A model generated the notes under the pieces. That model saw only the letters and a program-made list of their open reading frames with translations, was not told where the DNA came from and searched no databases. Positions 61,311-64,000 of a stretch of 64,000 nt of DNA are shown in pieces. Location of the stretch: the NCBI RefSeq assembly GCF_042686195.1, contig NZ_JBHUOQ010000001.1:62001-126000 (forward strand), given 5' to 3'. The stretch's first letter is position 1; each line of letters begins with the position of its first letter. The stretch comes from Corticicoccus populi. GTDB lineage: Bacteria; Bacillota; Bacilli; Staphylococcales; Salinicoccaceae. The translations under genes and the position numbers were made by a program.

Positions 61311-62387
61311 ATGAAATTAACTGAAAAAACACTGGAAAGAATGAAGACTTTAACAGAATTGCACGGTGCACCGGGCTTTGAAGATCAGGTACGTGAATAC
61401 ATGAGAAAAGAGCTGACACCATTTGCAGATGAAATCATTCAGGACGGCCTCGGCGGTATTTTCGCAGTAAAGAAAAGTAAAAAGAAAAATGCACCTAAAG
61501 TGATGATTGCAGCACACATGGATGAAGTAGGGTTTATGGTCACTGATTTTACTGACAATGGCTTTATTCGGTTTACACCGCTTGGCGGATGGTCCAATGA
61601 TGTGATACTCAGCCACAAATTTAAAGTCAGAACATCTGACAATAAAGAAATTACAGGTATTGTGGGGAGTGTGCCCGTTCATTTCAGGAAGAACGATAAA
61701 GGAAAAGGAACGGATATTAAAGATATGCTCCTTGATGTCGGTGCAGACAGCAGAGATGAACTCATGGAAATGGGAATACGCCCGGGCGATTCGATTGTGC
61801 CTCATGCAGAGTTTGAAGTGCTTGAAAACAGTAAAAAGCTGCTTTCCAAAGCATGGGACAACAGATACGGCTGTCTAATTGCCATCGAAACACTTGAAAA
61901 CCTGAAAGATACAGAGCTTGATTGTGATTTATATGTCGGTGCGAACGTACAGGAAGAGGTCGGTCTCCGTGGTGCAAAGGCGAGTTCAAACCTGGTCAAA
62001 CCGGATGTTGCTTTTGTAGTGGATTGTTCACCCGCGAATGATATGCTCGGCAAAAAGGATGATATCGGGAAGATAGGGGAAGGTACACTGCTTCGTCTTT
62101 TTGACAGAACAATGATACTGTCGAAACCGATGAGAGATTATTTTCTTGAGACGGCAGAAGAAAACGATGTTAAATACCAGTATTATCAGTCGCCGGGCGG
62201 CACTGATGCAGGGAGTATTCATGTGTCCAATGAAGGGGTAATCTGTGGTGTTGTTGGAATATGTTCGAGATATATTCATACGACACATTCAATCATAAAT
62301 TATGAAGATTATCTTCATGCAGAAACACTTTTAACTGCTTTGGTTAAAGGCATTAATTCAGAAAAGGTGGATGAGCTGAGAGGCTGA
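61311..62387 (+). CDS. ytoP: M42-family aminopeptidase YtoP
   Basis: 358 residues. Metal ligands in AAHMDEVGFMV, KAWDNRYGC, NVQEEVGLRGA and a late His in YIHTTHS. M42 enzymes are cytoplasmic tetrahedral aminopeptidases. Start behind AAGGGG. The next gene begins five bases after its stop. Confidence 0.92.
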   Translation: MKLTEKTLERMKTLTELHGAPGFEDQVREYMRKELTPFADEIIQDGLGGIFAVKKSKKKNAPKVMIAAHMDEVGFMVTDFTDNGFIRFTPLGGWSNDVILSHKFKVRTSDNKEITGIVGSVPVHFRKNDKGKGTDIKDMLLDVGADSRDELMEMGIRPGDSIVPHAEFEVLENSKKLLSKAWDNRYGCLIAIETLENLKDTELDCDLYVGANVQEEVGLRGAKASSNLVKPDVAFVVDCSPANDMLGKKDDIGKIGEGTLLRLFDRTMILSKPMRDYFLETAEENDVKYQYYQSPGGTDAGSIHVSNEGVICGVVGICSRYIHTTHSIINYEDYLHAETLLTALVKGINSEKVDELRG

Positions 62388-62391
62388 TGAT

Positions 62392-63390
62392 ATGAGAAAC
62401 CTGTTGAGAAGATGGTTCATTGATGGTATGAGTTTTATGGCGCTCGGCTTATTTTCATCCTTAATTATCGGACTGATTATTGACACTATCGGGACATATG
62501 TACCATTTTTGTCGGGTCTTAAGGATATCGGTGCAATTGCAATGAGTTTGAGCGGTGCTGCGATTGGTGCTGCGATTGCTTACGGCCTTAAAGCACCGCC
62601 GCTTGTGATTTTTTCAATTGTTGTGGTTTCTTCAAGTGCATATGAATTCGGCGGTGTTGCAGGCAGTTATATCGCAAGCATTGTAGCGATTGAAATCAGC
62701 CGGTTGTATGCTTCAAAAACTAAGGTGGATATTATCGTAACACCTTTACTTACTATTATTATCGGCTATTTTATAGCGAGTCTTGTCGGACCGTGGATCG
62801 GCAGTTTTATGACTTCTATCGGCACATTTATCATTTATGCGACTGAGCAGAGACCTTTTGTCATGGGGATTCTGGTTGCTGTGGTCTTCGGGATCATTTT
62901 AACCGCACCATTATCAAGTGCCGCGCTCGCCTTAATGCTTGACTTGAGTGGTCTCGCAGCGGGGGCAGCCGTTATAGGCTGTTCATGCCATATGGTCGGA
63001 TTTGCAGTTCAAGGTTACAGAGATAACGGTATATCCGGTGTGATATCATTAGGAATTGGAACTTCTATGCTCCAGGTGCCGAATATTTTATTAAATCCGT
63101 TTATTATCGTACCGCCTGTGATTGCGAGTGCGGTGATTGCGCCGGTAATGACTGTATTTTTTCCAATGGAAAATAATGCAGCCGGTGCAGGAATGGGGAC
63201 GAGTGGTTTTGTCGGTCAAATCATGGCTGTTGAAACGATGGGTTTATCACTGCAGGTGGTAATGTTAGTATTAATGTTCCATATTATTTTACCTGCAGTA
63301 GTAACACTGTTATTCTATATAGTCTTGAGACGTGTCGGACTGATTAAAGACGGTGATCAGAAACTTCAGCTCGCTGACAGAAATAATTGA
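62392..63390 (+). CDS. PTS IIC-like membrane protein
   Basis: 332 residues with about nine membrane helices, glycine-rich (LSGAAIGAAIAYGL, AGAGMGTSGFVGQ). It fits the PTS EIIC_2-like family annotated as a PTS transporter subunit, yet no IIA or IIB gene is near, so sugar transport is doubtful. It is coupled to ytoP and followed by ytpQ at 14 bases. Confidence 0.72.
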   Translation: MRNLLRRWFIDGMSFMALGLFSSLIIGLIIDTIGTYVPFLSGLKDIGAIAMSLSGAAIGAAIAYGLKAPPLVIFSIVVVSSSAYEFGGVAGSYIASIVAIEISRLYASKTKVDIIVTPLLTIIIGYFIASLVGPWIGSFMTSIGTFIIYATEQRPFVMGILVAVVFGIILTAPLSSAALALMLDLSGLAAGAAVIGCSCHMVGFAVQGYRDNGISGVISLGIGTSMLQVPNILLNPFIIVPPVIASAVIAPVMTVFFPMENNAAGAGMGTSGFVGQIMAVETMGLSLQVVMLVLMFHIILPAVVTLLFYIVLRRVGLIKDGDQKLQLADRNN

Positions 63391-63403
63391 CGGAGGTATT
63401 CAG

Positions 63404-64000
63404 ATGAATGTTTTTAAATTGAGAAATTTAATACTTGAACAATTAAAAGAAAAGGTGGATTTCTCATATTCATTTGACAGAGAAAAAGAAATATTAAGAG
63501 TGGAAAGAAAAGATAACAAAAAAGGAATTGAGGTTTCACTCTCAAAAGCAGTGGATAAAGCTAAGGGCAGTGATCATTTTGTAGATGAAATTGTGTATTA
63601 CCTTGCTGAATCCCTGGAAAGAATGGCTGAGGAATCACTCTCTCTTGATGAGAAGATGATTTATCCGGTCGTACGTTCAACAAGCTTTTCTGATAAAACG
63701 AAAAGCGGCGTACCATTTATTAAAGACATACACACAAATGAAACTGCGGTATATTATGCTGTAGATTTCAAAAACAGTTACCGGCTGATTGATGAAAATC
63801 TGGCAGAAACGTTCGGTATGACACATGAAGATATTAGAGTGATTGCTTATAATAATGTAAAAAACCTGCCGATAGAATATAAGAAGCAGACGGTACAGGG
63901 GAATGATTTTTATTTTGTTAATCATAATGACGGCTATGATGCGTCAAGATTATTAAATGAAAATTTTCTCAAAGAGATGTATGATAAGTGTGAAGGTGAA
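63404..64000 (+). CDS. ytpQ: YtpQ, DUF1444 protein, 3' end outside the window
   Basis: ATG 63404 follows CGGAGG. The 199 codons present read MNVFKLRNLILEQLK, IYPVVRSTSF, AVYYAVDFKNSYRLID and run open to the last base. This matches YtpQ (about 265 residues), a conserved cytoplasmic protein of unknown function that follows ytoP/ytpP genes in Bacillus and staphylococci. Confidence 0.85.
   Translation, partial: MNVFKLRNLILEQLKEKVDFSYSFDREKEILRVERKDNKKGIEVSLSKAVDKAKGSDHFVDEIVYYLAESLERMAEESLSLDEKMIYPVVRSTSFSDKTKSGVPFIKDIHTNETAVYYAVDFKNSYRLIDENLAETFGMTHEDIRVIAYNNVKNLPIEYKKQTVQGNDFYFVNHNDGYDASRLLNENFLKEMYDKCEGE

Overview
The window looks like chromosome of a low-GC Gram-positive coccus of the Staphylococcaceae, probably of the Jeotgalicoccus/Salinicoccus/Macrococcus side rather than Staphylococcus itself. 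This is inferred from protein similarity recalled from memory (FosB, MenD, MenE, MetK, PckA, LeuS, PepV, Dat, TrmB), from gene order (pckA-metK and leuS-ytfP-ytgP-pepV-dat-ytmP-trmB-ytoP-ytpQ neighbourhoods shared with Bacillus and Staphylococcus), and from strong GGAGG ribosome binding sites. No rRNA, tRNA or CRISPR array was seen. Both ends cut genes: a DUF2207 membrane protein at the left and a YtpQ/DUF1444 gene at the right.

Region 1 (1-16.2 kb) is accessory. After a catE-like dioxygenase gene with a clear promoter-operator come a very AT-rich 1182-residue SIR2-domain protein (probable anti-phage effector), a metallophosphoesterase, small membrane proteins and acidic lipoproteins. Then comes an AT-rich KAP-type P-loop NTPase that sits inside a broken acetyltransferase gene, then fosB, then a mazEF-type toxin-antitoxin pair lying between two copies of the menA 3' end. 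This reads as a hotspot of defence, resistance and addiction genes next to menA.

Region 2 (15.3-22.4 kb) is menaquinone synthesis: menA divergent from menF-menD-menH-menB-menE. The first five steps overlap or abut; a terminator separates menB and menE; menC is not here. Region 3 (22.4-33.4 kb) holds an MFS exporter with an operator in its promoter, an ArsR-like regulator, an orphan antitoxin, an S9 peptidase, yidD, ytkD, pckA with CcpN-like boxes, an autoregulated TetR-ABC exporter operon, and a two-gene unit that may be a GNAT toxin-antitoxin pair.

Region 4 (33.5-46.5 kb): SAM riboswitch and metK, a 55-residue acidic lipoprotein missed by length filters, NERD protein, FAD protein, proline dehydrogenase, gamma carbonic anhydrase, a hydrolase lacking the nucleophile serine, the mnmL/mnmM tRNA-modification pair, an ABC-2 exporter and ogt. 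Region 5 (46.5-64 kb): a striking array of short palindromes, the leucine T-box and leuS, then housekeeping genes ytfP, ytgP/murJ, rsuA-type pseudouridine synthase, a YtxH/LEA-like repeat protein, pepV-dat, ytmP-trmB, a secreted hydrolase, malY/patB, ytoP, a PTS IIC-like protein and ytpQ.

Many starts were moved from the longest open frame to the codon behind a good ribosome binding site; the reasons are given gene by gene.
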